A stretch of DNA of 49,693 bases from JBNKDD01 sp050288085. Its GTDB lineage: Bacteria > Chloroflexota > Anaerolineae > Aggregatilineales > UBA3940. Below are positions 25,844 to 33,475 of the stretch, in pieces (within the stretch, counting starts at the first letter, position 1; each line of letters opens with the position of its first letter). A program made the translations under genes and the position numbers. The stretch is from positions 1-49,693 of the forward strand of contig JBNKDD010000008.1 of the NCBI GenBank assembly GCA_050288085.1, in the 5' to 3' direction. The notes under the pieces are model-generated. The model was not told the DNA's origin and ran no database searches. It saw only the letters and a program-made list of their open reading frames with translations.

Positions 25844-26722
25844 GTGGACTTCATCATCCAACTGGTCATCGGTATTGTATTTAGTGGTTTGATCGGCTTT
25901 GTGGCTTACCGGCGTAATTCGCTCTCTCGGAGCGGCGCAGTCGGCGCTATGCTGGTTGGAACGCTAATCTTCGGTCTGGGGGGCTGGGTATGGGGCTTAC
26001 TGCTGATCGCCTTTTTTGTACTCTCAACCCTACTTTCTCATTACCGGGAAGGTGAAAAAGAGACGATCGCCGCCGAGAAGTTTGATAAAGGCAACCAACG
26101 CGATCTTGGCCAAACCCTGGCGAACGGCGGTGCAGGAGCCTTGTTTGCATTGCTAACACTGATTTTTCCGGGGAGCGAGTTATTATTGGTGGCTTTTGTC
26201 GGAGCGATGGCAACGGTTAATGCTGACACCTGGGCTACCGAACTGGGTGTATTAAGTCGTGACCACCCGCGTCTGATCACTACTGGGGAAAAGGTCGAGC
26301 CGGGCACATCGGGTGGGGTGACTCGCCTGGGCACAATGGCCTCCTTAGTGGGCGCACTGGCGATAGGGATCGTTGGCTTCGGCCTGGTAGTCATGGATGA
26401 GATGTTTGGTGGTCTGGGATTAGCCGCGCTGGGGATCAAACATTGGTACAGTGTTCTGTGGATACTGCCGGTGGCGATGCTCGGCGGCCTGGCCGGATCA
26501 GCTTTTGACAGCTTGCTCGGTGCAACCGTGCAGGTTATTTATTATTCTCCTTACCGCGAAAAAGAGACCGAAAAGAAAATCGACCCCAACGGCCAACCAA
26601 ACAACTATCTGCGGGGCTGGAAATGGCTCAACAACGACTGGGTGAACTTCCTCAGTTCGCTGGTTGGTGCAGGTACAGCCGCCTTGCTCTGGACATTAGC
26701 TGCCGGGGCCATTCTGAGATAA
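25844..26722 (+). CDS. DUF92 family integral membrane protein (TMEM19/VTE6-like)
   Basis: A 292-residue polytopic membrane protein with about seven hydrophobic segments, matching the DUF92 family. Motifs: an early YRRNSLSRSGAVGA, then NGGAGALFALL, ATVNADTWATE, SGGVTRLGT and a late GSAFDSLLGA. Plant VTE6 of this family is a phytyl-phosphate kinase; bacterial members are thought to act on polyprenyl phosphates or nucleotides, but this is unproven. The start is GTG 25844 with GGAG at 25835-25838; an ATG at 25842 lies in another frame. The gene converges on glnA with a bidirectional terminator between them. Confidence 0.85.
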   Translation: MDFIIQLVIGIVFSGLIGFVAYRRNSLSRSGAVGAMLVGTLIFGLGGWVWGLLLIAFFVLSTLLSHYREGEKETIAAEKFDKGNQRDLGQTLANGGAGALFALLTLIFPGSELLLVAFVGAMATVNADTWATELGVLSRDHPRLITTGEKVEPGTSGGVTRLGTMASLVGALAIGIVGFGLVVMDEMFGGLGLAALGIKHWYSVLWILPVAMLGGLAGSAFDSLLGATVQVIYYSPYREKETEKKIDPNGQPNNYLRGWKWLNNDWVNFLSSLVGAGTAALLWTLAAGAILR

Positions 26723-26762
26723 GTTCAGCCCACATCCCCATAAGAACAGACAGAAGAACAGG

Positions 26763-26792
26763 AAAAACCCCTTCCAAATGGAAGGGGTTTTT
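26763..26792. terminator. Bidirectional intrinsic terminator
   Basis: AAAAACCCCTTCC-aaat-GGAAGGGGTTTTT: an eight-base-plus stem flanked by A and T runs, so it ends transcription from both the DUF92 gene (plus) and glnA (minus). Confidence 0.9.
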
Positions 26793-26816
26793 GAGGGGAA
26801 GAAAGAATATCAGATT

Positions 26817-28145
26817 CTACAATGTGTCCAGATAGCGGTCGATTTCCCACTCGGTAACCCGGATGCGATACTCATCCCACTCGGCACGACGTGCATTGAG
26901 ATAGGCTTCAGAGATGTGATCGCCCAGCGCATCCAGAAGTATCGGATCTGCTGCCAGTTCGTCTAGTGCTTCGCCGAGGGAGCCTGGTAACTGTTGGATA
27001 CCGCGCTCAGCCAGTTCGGCGTCGGAGAACAGGTACATGTTCTCGTTGACGGCATCAGGAGCCTGCATCTTATTCTCAATACCATCCAATCCGGCGCGCA
27101 GCATGGTGGCAAAGGCCAGGTAAGGATTGGCACTCGGATCAGGGAAGCGCAGTTCGGCGCGGGTGCCAGATTCGCGTCCTGGTGAATAACGCGGGATACG
27201 GATCAGGGCTGAACGGTTAATCTGCGCCCAGCAGATATAGACCGGGGCCTCGTAGCCGGGGGTCAGACGCTTGTAGCTATTGACGGTCGGCGCAACGACG
27301 GCTGAGAGTGCCCGCGCATGGCTCAACTGACCAGCGATGAACTGATAAGCAACCTCCGAAAGCTTATACTCATCATCGGGATTGTAGAAGATATTTTCGC
27401 CGGTTGATACATCGACGAAGCTCTGGTGGGTGTGCATACCGGAACCATTCTCGCCAAAGAGCGGCTTGGGCATGAAGGTGGCATACAGGCCATACTTGGC
27501 TGCGATCGCCTTGACCGTATACTTGAAGGTCATGGTATTATCGGCAGTGGTCAGCGCCTCACCATACTTGAAGTCGATCTCGTGCTGACCGACGGCAACT
27601 TCGTGATGGGATGCTTCAACCGTCAGGCCCATCTCTTCGAGAGCCTCGACGATATCGCCGCGGATGGTGGCCGCCTCGTCCTTCGGTGAGAAATCGAAAT
27701 AGGCACCCACATCATGCGGAACCTTCATGATTTTGCCATCTTCATCCTTCTTGAAAAGGAAGAATTCGAGTTCAGGGCCAGTGTTATAGGAGAAACCCAT
27801 TTCTTCTGCATAAGCAACGGCGCGCTTCAGAGCATAGCGAGGGCTGCCCATAAAGGGCTCGCCAGCCGGGGTCATAATGTCGCAGATAATACGGGCACGG
27901 CGGCGATCTTGCGACCAGGGTAAAACGCGATAGGTGTTGGGATCGGGCATCAGGAACATATCACTTTCCTGAATGCGCATGAAACCCTTAATACTTGACC
28001 CGTCAAACCAGACACCACGTGTCAGCGCTTCTTCGAGTCCTGAGATAGGGATAGTCACACTCTTGACATTGCCGAGAATATCGGTGAATTGCAAGTCAAT
28101 AAAGAGAATGCCATCAGATTGTGCTTTCTTTACCAGATCACTCAC
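26817..28145 (-). CDS. glnA: Glutamine synthetase type I (GSI-alpha-like)
   Basis: Glutamine synthetase, 442 residues, making glutamine from glutamate, ammonia and ATP; a cytoplasmic dodecamer in this family. Recognisable motifs: GVWFDGSSIKGF, the DPNTYRVLPW region, GSGMHTHQS (ATP/glutamate site) and NSYKRLTPGYEAP. The C-terminal region reads NMYLFSDAELAERGI and lacks the adenylylated Tyr motif of the GSI-beta enzymes, and the length matches the short alpha type, so control by adenylylation is unlikely. The start is GTG 28145, with GGAGG 8 bases upstream. A promoter TTGGCA-17-TAGGAT is seen upstream. It is monocistronic, with the IS nest behind it. Confidence 0.95.
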   Translation of the reverse strand: MSDLVKKAQSDGILFIDLQFTDILGNVKSVTIPISGLEEALTRGVWFDGSSIKGFMRIQESDMFLMPDPNTYRVLPWSQDRRRARIICDIMTPAGEPFMGSPRYALKRAVAYAEEMGFSYNTGPELEFFLFKKDEDGKIMKVPHDVGAYFDFSPKDEAATIRGDIVEALEEMGLTVEASHHEVAVGQHEIDFKYGEALTTADNTMTFKYTVKAIAAKYGLYATFMPKPLFGENGSGMHTHQSFVDVSTGENIFYNPDDEYKLSEVAYQFIAGQLSHARALSAVVAPTVNSYKRLTPGYEAPVYICWAQINRSALIRIPRYSPGRESGTRAELRFPDPSANPYLAFATMLRAGLDGIENKMQAPDAVNENMYLFSDAELAERGIQQLPGSLGEALDELAADPILLDALGDHISEAYLNARRAEWDEYRIRVTEWEIDRYLDTL

Positions 28146-28211
28146 GGTTTTTTCCTCCAGGGTTTGGGTTGCCAGCCTGTTTAGTAGGCTATCAAAATTA
28201 GGTTATGACGA

Positions 28212-28240
28212 ATCCTATCAACCGGAAATAGGCTTGCCAA
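28212..28240 (-). promoter_or_regulatory. Candidate promoter of glnA
   Basis: On the minus strand TTGGCA (28235-28240), 17-base spacer, TAGGAT (28212-28217) preceded by TGA, an extended -10 arrangement. The leader would be about 60 bases. Confidence 0.55.
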
Positions 28241-28400
28241 GCACCCAAATGGGTAATATTGTCGATGAAAAACCACATGGGTAGGTACAACCAAACCTCT
28301 ATATGGTCCGTCTGTGCTTTCTGCCGAACTTTCAGTACTGTGAAACGTTGGTGATCAAAGACTGGGCGGCGATCTGTGCACCGTCGCTGCGCACGGCAGC
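28241..28400. other. Intergenic stretch between the glnA promoter and the IS nest
   Basis: No gene, terminator or clear regulatory motif is seen in these 160 bases. This is the left host flank of the IS1-family element. Confidence 0.5.
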
Positions 28401-28493
28401 GGTAATGCACGCGGGAGTGATGGATAATTCGAAGGGATCGGAGTGATGAGGTAAACTGCCAGCTTTGCAGTCAAAAGCATACCTCATCAACCC

Positions 28494-29704
28494 ATGAAAC
28501 TCAATCCGACCTTTCTCGAAATTATCCTAGCCCTACTAATCGGTCTCACAGTCTTCATCTGGGTCAGGTATGGCAAGCACATTCACCACTGGTGGAAAGC
28601 CTTGGGCAAGCGACATCGCCGTCCGCGCCAACTTAGACCGCGTGAACCCTGTGATTGTCCAAAGTGTGCGTCTGGCTTTCATCGCTTGCCCAAAAGACCT
28701 CGCCGGGCAGTCGTCCCCTGGCCACAAGTCAAGAGCCCCCGTGGGCGAAAGAAACAGGTTGACACCACCGGCTATGCCTGTCTCAATCTATTGTGTGCCT
28801 ACTTTGGCATCACCGACCCAGCAGTGCATGCCCTGGTCAGCAATGGGAAGCACGGTATCCACCAGGATATTCCCTATTTCAAATGCCAGGCCTGCGGGTC
28901 ATGCAAATCCAGTCGGTTGAATACGCCAATGTATTATCTTAAAACACCCCTTCATCGGGTTGCTATGGTGATGCACTCCCTCAGCGAAGGGCTGGATCTC
29001 TCAGCCGCCTCGCGCATCTTCGGTCACCACCATTCCACCATCAGCCGCTGGCTGGAACGCGGTGGACAGCACAGCTTCCGGCTGCATGAGCGGCTGTTCT
29101 TTCGAGCAGTAGAAGTTGGTCATCTGCAGTTGGATGAGTTGGTCACACGGGTTAAGAAAAACGCCGAACGGGTCTGGGTGTGGACTGCGGTCACAGCAAA
29201 GAGCAAACTCATCCTGGCGGTTCATCTGGGTGGGCGGACTATCGGCGATGCTTGCAGCTTGCTTCACCAGGTCAGTCTCTGCCTGGCTCCAGGTTGTTTG
29301 CCGGTCTTCACCAGCGATGGGCTCAATCAATACTTCTGAGCGGTCTCCGACCGCCGATCACAACACATTTCGGTTTCTGGGACAAACCACCACGTGCTCG
29401 CAAGTATCATTGGTTCCCTGATGAGCGTCTGCAGTATGCCCAACTTCGCAAGCTGCGCCAGGGTCGCAAAGTGAAATTCCTGTACAGCATCATTCGGCTC
29501 GGCTCCCGGCGCTTCCTCAGACAATTCCTGCTTGGTTTGGGCTTGTCAGGCCTGGTGCAGACTTCCTATGTCGAGCGGGCCAATCTGACCCTCAGGGAAC
29601 TGATTGCACCCCTATCTCGCCGTACCTGGTCGATAGCTTATGATGTCGACCATCTCAAGCTGCACATCTTGTGGGGACTGGCCTACGTGCAGTTTTCACC
29701 TTGA
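28494..29704 (+). pseudogene. IS1-family DDE transposase, frameshifted
   Basis: The reading frame from 28494 runs to a TGA at 29337-29339 and carries a hydrophobic N-terminal helix (FLEIILALLIGLTVF), Cys-rich zinc-ribbon-like pairs (CDCPKC; CQACGSC), a helix-turn-helix region (ASRIFGHHHSTISRWL) and two catalytic Asp motifs (LQLDELVT; VFTSDGLNQYF). The remainder, in the -1 frame up to 29704, carries VERANLTLRELI with the catalytic Glu and a final conserved RRTWS segment. The break lies at about 29337, at the end of the second Asp motif, with no slippery heptamer there, so it looks like a mutation. The element is probably no longer autonomous. Confidence 0.8.
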
Positions 29705-30015
29705 AAACTGCTAGGGAGAAATCCTTGAGATTTCTCCACATCACTATCGTACGATGTCATCAATCATTGCTGGTGCGTGTCCGCGGCCCCAGTCGACATC
29801 GCTATACGCCAGCCATGGCTGCCAGGTTGACAAAGCGCCGGTGGTCAGTAGCTGATATCCTGCTCCTACCGCTGCCGGAAAGGGTCTGGTTAACCTCCTT
29901 TCCAGCGGCTTGAGCTTGCATAGACATCATAAACCCACCAAAAGAGTGGGTTGGTATCGATTGCTTTGAGACGGCTTTCGGTAATCCCCGGCTCAAAAAC
30001 TCGCTGCCGACGGCA
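29705..30015. other. Non-coding 3' region of the IS1-family element
   Basis: No credible gene is seen in these 311 bases. Two hairpins occur: GGAGAAATC/GATTTCTCC (29715-29723 with 29729-29737), ten bases after the transposase stop, and AACCCAC/GTGGGTT (29932-29938 with 29946-29952). A 64-codon minus-strand open frame inside is not supported by any recognised similarity. Confidence 0.5.
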
Positions 30016-30031
30016 CTTCGTAATTATCCAT

Positions 30032-30039
30032 CACTCCCG
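30032..30039 (+). repeat. Left target-site duplication of the IS1182-like element
   Basis: CACTCCCG directly precedes the IS1182-like left end. The right counterpart (33381-33389) reads CACTTCCCG, one T longer. A shorter 5-base duplication TCCCG is also possible. Confidence 0.6.
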
Positions 30040-30108
30040 ATACTTCCTCGGAAATAGATTTCCATCCCTCTCGGTGAACTTTCGCTCATGAGCAACTGTT
30101 GGCGAACC
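30040..30108 (+). repeat. Left terminal inverted repeat of the IS1182-like element (69 bp)
   Basis: Identical to the complement of 33312-33380 over all 69 bases. It contains two internal palindromes: GGAAATAGATTTCC (30050-30063) and GCTCATGAGC (30084-30093). This is long for an insertion sequence of this size. Confidence 0.95.
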
Positions 30109-30194
30109 CCAAAAGCAGTTATGAGACATGGAAAAATGGGAGTAAGATGATAGCTTCAATCGGTCAATAATATGAAACCAGGCAGGGAAAGAGG

Positions 30195-30809
30195 ATGTCA
30201 TTACAAGTCCAATCCAGATATGAAGTTCCCAGGGAAACCGCACGTATAGCACAGGCGGTTTTTCCAAAAGGCAATGTGTATATGGAGTTGTATGATACCT
30301 TTGGGAACTTGTATGAAGATGAAGATTTTGCCTCCCTCTACCCAAATGATGGTCAATCAGCTATCTCACCAGTGCAATTAAGCCTGGTTCTCATCCTGCA
30401 GTTTGCGGAAGGATTATCAGACCGACAGGCGGCTGAGGCCGTTCGCAGTCGAATAGACTGGAAGTACCTGCTGTGCCTGGAGTTAACGGATCCAGGGTTC
30501 CATTACAGTGTTCTGAGTGAATTCCGAGCACAGTTGCTAGAAGGCGATGCAGAACAACTCTTGTTTGAGAAACTGCTCACGCACTTCAAGGGAAAAGGGC
30601 TGCTGAAGAAACGGGGGCAGCAACGAACTGATTCAACCCATATCCTGGGAGCCATTCGCACCTTGAACCGGGTGGAATTGGTGGGTGAGACAATGCGTCA
30701 GGCACTCAATATCCTGGCTGTTGCAGTGCCTGAATGGATGCTGGCGCACAGTCAGCCAGAGTGGGTTGAGCAGTATGGAGCGCGTGCGAGTGATTACCAC
30801 TTACCAAAG
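30195..30809 (+). pseudogene. IS1182-like transposase, N-terminal part (interrupted)
   Basis: Codons 1-205 of a transposase split by the ISKra4 element. The N-terminal DUF772-type region (SPVQLSLVLILQFAEGLSDR, then DPGFHYSVLSEFRAQLL) and the first catalytic Asp motif QRTDSTHILGAIR identify the IS1182 family. The frame ends at the target duplication TACCAAAG exactly on a codon boundary; removing the inserted element and one duplication joins ASDYHLPK to SEAKRTAYAEQ without frame loss. Three more codons and a stop are read into the inserted element. The protein is expected to be non-functional in this state. Confidence 0.9.
30802..30809 (+). repeat. Left target-site duplication TACCAAAG of the ISKra4 element
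   Basis: Exact 8-bp copy of 32244-32251, directly abutting both ends of the inserted element. Confidence 0.95.
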
Positions 30810-32243
30810 GGGTGCACGAACAAGTTGTAAAAGATGAAGCCTCCCAAGCTATCCGGTAGGATAGCAGCAGGAAAAGCAAAAAGGGAGGTTTCAAGGATGA
30901 AAGATACCACAGAAATAATAGAAGGGCTGCAAAAGCACGTCGCGAAGCAGGTCAATGAACCGAAAAGCCTGAGTGAGATGGAAGGCCAAATTCGAAAACT
31001 GATGAGGGTCATAGGTAGGCTGTTGTTGCAAGTCTGGCTGATCTGGGAAGAAAGCAAAATAGCCAAAGACGAGTTGCAGTGTAGCTGCGGGAAAAGCCTA
31101 TCCAAACAACGTAGGAAGGCGATGCTAAGAAGCCTATTTGGTCAAATCCACTATGAACGGGATTATGGCTATTGCCCGGACTGCCAACAAGGGGTATGCC
31201 CATTAGACAAGAAGCTGGGCTTACGGCCTAACGGAATGAGTGCCGAATTAGAACGACTGGCAGGCATGGTCGGCGTAGAACGTCCATTTGAGCAAGGAAG
31301 CCGGTTGTTTGAAGCATTGACGCTACAGCCTTTAAGCGACCATAGTGTAGATAAAGCCGCCCAAGCGTATGGAGAAGAACAAATCCGCCAGGAAGAAAAT
31401 TGGCAACAAGCAGCCAATGACCTGGACAACATCCTAAAATTGAAGCGAGAAGCGAAAAGGCCACGGCGGATGTATGGTGCGATAGATGGCGGGCGGGTGC
31501 ATGTTCGCGGACAACAGGAACCAGAAAACCGCTGGCGAGAACTCAAAGTAGGAGCCTGGTTTACAACCAAAGCCCAGCCGCCTAAAAAACGAGGGGATAC
31601 ATGGTCCATTCGGGCCGACCAGATCAGCTACTATTGTGACATTATGGAGGCTGAGCAATTTGCCCCCCTGGTCTGGGCCAGTGCCGTTCAGCGGCGGGCC
31701 CACCTGGCTCATGAGCTGATCATTCTTGGGGATGGCGCCCGTTGGATCTGGGATATTGTGGATGAACATTTCCCTGATGCGATTCAGATTGTTGATTGGT
31801 ATCATGCCTGTCAGTATCTTAATCCGGTCGCTCAACTGGCCTTCAAAGACAAGTCTAAACGTGAACGTTGGCTCGAAACGGTCACTGGCCGGTTGTGGGC
31901 TGGTGACCTTGATGCAGTCATTGAGGCTTGCGCAGAGCACATCCAGCCTGGACTTGAAGAGGACCCGGCTCAAAAAGCGGTCACCTACTATTCTAACAAT
32001 CGCCACCGCATGGACTATCCTACTTATCGCGCTAATGGCTATCATATTGGCTCCGGCACGATTGAGAGTGCCGTTAAGCAGATTGCGTCTCAACGGATGA
32101 AGGTGTCTGGTGCTATTTGGAATCTGGAGGCCGCCCGTAAAGTTTCCAAAGCCCGGGCCGCTTACTTGTCTGGTCAGTGGAATCTATTGGCGGCTCGACG
32201 TACCCATTTTGCCACAGCCGCTTAACAACTTGTTCGTGCACCC
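30810..32243 (+). mobile_element. ISKra4-family insertion sequence, complete (1434 bp)
   Basis: The innermost and so youngest element. Perfect 19-bp terminal inverted repeats, GGGTGCACGAACAAGTTGT (30810-30828) and its complement (32225-32243), flanked by the 8-bp duplication TACCAAAG. One intact transposase gene fills it. A hairpin GCTATCC/GGATAGC (30848-30854 with 30859-30865) lies between the left end and the ribosome binding site. Confidence 0.95.
30897..32225 (+). CDS. ISKra4-family transposase
   Basis: Intact transposase of 442 residues, long enough for full activity. An N-terminal Cys motif pair (CSCG, CPDC) forms a likely zinc ribbon; the DDE-type catalytic core shows MYGAIDGGRVHV, then IILGDGARWIWDI and AIQIVDWYH, and finally the family hallmark YHIGSGTIESAVKQI with the catalytic Glu. 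The start is ATG 30897, because GGGAGG at 30883-30888 lies 8 bases upstream; an in-frame ATG at 30834 has no such site. The stop codon's last base is the first base of the right inverted repeat. Its presence intact, in an otherwise degraded nest, marks it as the latest insertion. Confidence 0.9.
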   Translation: MKDTTEIIEGLQKHVAKQVNEPKSLSEMEGQIRKLMRVIGRLLLQVWLIWEESKIAKDELQCSCGKSLSKQRRKAMLRSLFGQIHYERDYGYCPDCQQGVCPLDKKLGLRPNGMSAELERLAGMVGVERPFEQGSRLFEALTLQPLSDHSVDKAAQAYGEEQIRQEENWQQAANDLDNILKLKREAKRPRRMYGAIDGGRVHVRGQQEPENRWRELKVGAWFTTKAQPPKKRGDTWSIRADQISYYCDIMEAEQFAPLVWASAVQRRAHLAHELIILGDGARWIWDIVDEHFPDAIQIVDWYHACQYLNPVAQLAFKDKSKRERWLETVTGRLWAGDLDAVIEACAEHIQPGLEEDPAQKAVTYYSNNRHRMDYPTYRANGYHIGSGTIESAVKQIASQRMKVSGAIWNLEAARKVSKARAAYLSGQWNLLAARRTHFATAA

Positions 32244-32251
32244 TACCAAAG
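32244..32251 (+). repeat. Right target-site duplication TACCAAAG of the ISKra4 element
   Basis: Exact 8-bp copy of 30802-30809. Confidence 0.95.
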
Positions 32252-33301
32252 AGCGAGGCAAAACGCACGGCGTATGCAGAGCAGGTTGGGGTGGATGGAT
32301 TGACATTACTGACTGCTATCTGGGCTGAAACAGATTTGAACTGGCTGCGGGAATTACCAGCAGTGCAAATACTGTGGCGAGTATGGCTGGAAAACTATAC
32401 CTGGACGCAATCGGGTACACTGAGATGGCGGAATACCAAAGAACTGCCACCTGCTAGCATTCGCATTTGTTCTCCCTATGATGGTGAGGCTCACGCCAGC
32501 AAGAAACGCAGCACTCTGTGGGTTGGTTACAAAGTACATCTGACCGAAACGTGTGATGAAGAGGCTCCCCGGCTCATCACAAACGTCGAAACGACTCCCG
32601 CCCCGGTCAATGATATCAGGGTGACTGATACTGTTCACCAAAACCTTGCGGAGAAAGACTGTTTACCTGCCATACACCTGGTTGATAGTGGCTATGTGGA
32701 TGCTGAAGCGCTGTTTACCAGCCAGGCCACATACGAGATTAACCTGGTAGGTCCGACACGAGAAGATACGGGATGGCAGTCCCGACAAGGGAATGGCTTT
32801 GCCGCCAGAGATTTCGTCATTGATTGGGAAAACCAACAGGCTATCTGTCCTACAGGTGTACGAAGTCTTCGTTGGCTTCCAGCTAAAAACATCAGAGGAA
32901 AGCCTGTGATCCAGATCCATTTCAGCAAGAGCGATTGCCGCAGTTGCCCCTCACAATCTCTATGCACTCGCTCCAATCCCCCACGTCGGTCCATCACTGT
33001 CTGGCCTGAAGTTCATCACAAGGCTCTTCTTGCAGCTCGTGAGCGGGAGAAAACAGAGGCGTTTTCTGAACAATATGCACGACGAGCGGGAGTTGAAGGG
33101 GTCATCTCTCAAGGTGTACGCCTTTGTGGTATGCGCCGGGCTCGTTATATTGGATTGGCAAAGACCCATCTTCAACATCTTCTCACTGCTATGGCTATTA
33201 ACCTGACCCGTGTTGCTCACTGGTTAGCTGGTGAACAGCCTGCTCAAACCCGCTCTTCTGCTTTTGTACGGTTACACACAGCTGCTACAGGTGCTGTCTG
33301 A
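32252..33301 (+). pseudogene. IS1182-like transposase, C-terminal part (interrupted)
   Basis: Codons 206-554 of the split IS1182-like transposase, in the frame that continues the N-terminal part once the ISKra4 element is removed. It holds the second catalytic Asp motif HLVDSGYVDAE, a Cys cluster (CRSCPSQSLC) and a C-terminal segment with the probable catalytic Glu (VEGVISQGVR) and RARYIGLAKTHLQH, as usual for the family. No other break is seen, so the gene was intact before the ISKra4 insertion. Confidence 0.9.
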
Positions 33302-33311
33302 GTGGGTGGGT

Positions 33312-33380
33312 GGTTCGCCAACAGTTGCTCATGAGCGAAAGTTCACCGAGAGGGATGGAAATCTATTTCCGAGGAAGTAT
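33312..33380 (-). repeat. Right terminal inverted repeat of the IS1182-like element (69 bp)
   Basis: Exact complement of 30040-30108. It begins 10 bases after the transposase stop codon. Confidence 0.95.
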
Positions 33381-33389
33381 CACTTCCCG
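33381..33389 (+). repeat. Right target-site duplication of the IS1182-like element
   Basis: CACTTCCCG against CACTCCCG on the left (30032-30039). The next ten bases complete the IS1-type right end. Confidence 0.6.
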
Positions 33390-33399
33390 CGGCATTACC

Positions 33400-33429
33400 T
33401 TGACAAATTTAAAAAACATCCCATATAAT
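33400..33429 (+). promoter_or_regulatory. Strong sigma70-type promoter of the lacI / uronate locus
   Basis: Perfect TTGACA (33400-33405), 18-base A/T-rich spacer, perfect TATAAT (33424-33429). The -35 starts at the first base outside the IS1-type right end. Transcription would begin at about 33436, inside the operator. Confidence 0.85.
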
Positions 33430-33433
33430 GAAT

Positions 33434-33457
33434 GTTAGCGCTAACGTGAGCGCTAAC
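33434..33457 (+). promoter_or_regulatory. Two abutting LacI-type operators
   Basis: GTTAGCGCTAAC (33434-33445, a perfect palindrome) is followed directly by GTGAGCGCTAAC (33446-33457, one mismatch in symmetry). The central CG and the position over the transcription start fit LacI-family repression, most likely by the gene that follows (autoregulation). Confidence 0.8.
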
Positions 33458-33475
33458 TCTACAGAAGGAAAGAAG

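Larger units (their letters stand above)
30040..33380 (+). mobile_element. IS1182-like element inserted in the IS1-type right end
   Basis: Bounded by 69-bp perfect inverted repeats (30040-30108 and 33312-33380), starting ATACTTCCTCGG. Without the ISKra4 insertion and one copy of its target duplication it would be 1899 bp with a single transposase gene of 554 residues. It sits inside the right inverted repeat of the IS1-family element. Family assignment rests on the transposase. Confidence 0.85.
28401..33399 (+). mobile_element. IS1-family element, interrupted by nested insertions
   Basis: The outermost member of a three-level nest. Its left end (28401-28434) begins GGTAATGC, like the ends of IS1. 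The right end is split: the outer 10 bases (33390-33399, reading GGTAATGCCG on the minus strand) are separated from the inner part (30016-30039) by an IS1182-like insertion. Joined, the two 34-base ends match except for two single-base gaps. Without the insertions the element would be 1649 bp. No 9-bp target duplication is seen (flanks CACGGCAGC and TTGACAAAT), which suggests a later deletion or rearrangement on one side. Confidence 0.8.

Noticed and set aside
25842..25900. ATG at 25842 as the DUF92 start
   Set aside because: It is in another frame. The DUF92 frame begins with GTG at 25844.
29156..29339. Programmed -1 frameshift in the IS1-family transposase
   Set aside because: The overlapping -1 frame is open from 29156 and an A-rich run GAAAAAC lies there, but the conserved transposase residues stay in the first frame until about 29336. 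A shift at the A-run would destroy them, and no slippery site is seen at the real break.
29802..29996. Small minus-strand frame inside the IS1 element
   Set aside because: No ribosome binding site or recognisable similarity; it is kept only as non-coding element DNA.
31434..32093. Long minus-strand open frame opposite the ISKra4 transposase
   Set aside because: It lies fully antisense to a recognised transposase with clear motifs and shows no family features.
28401..33399. Composite transposon with mirrored outer ends
   Set aside because: The outer ends belong to one IS1-type element. Joining the right pieces at 30039 and 33390 restores a normal end, so nested insertion explains everything without a composite.
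33428..33475. Earlier ATG for the LacI regulator
   Set aside because: It overlaps the -10 box and would lie before the expected transcript start. ATG 33476 has a ribosome binding site and the normal family N-terminus.
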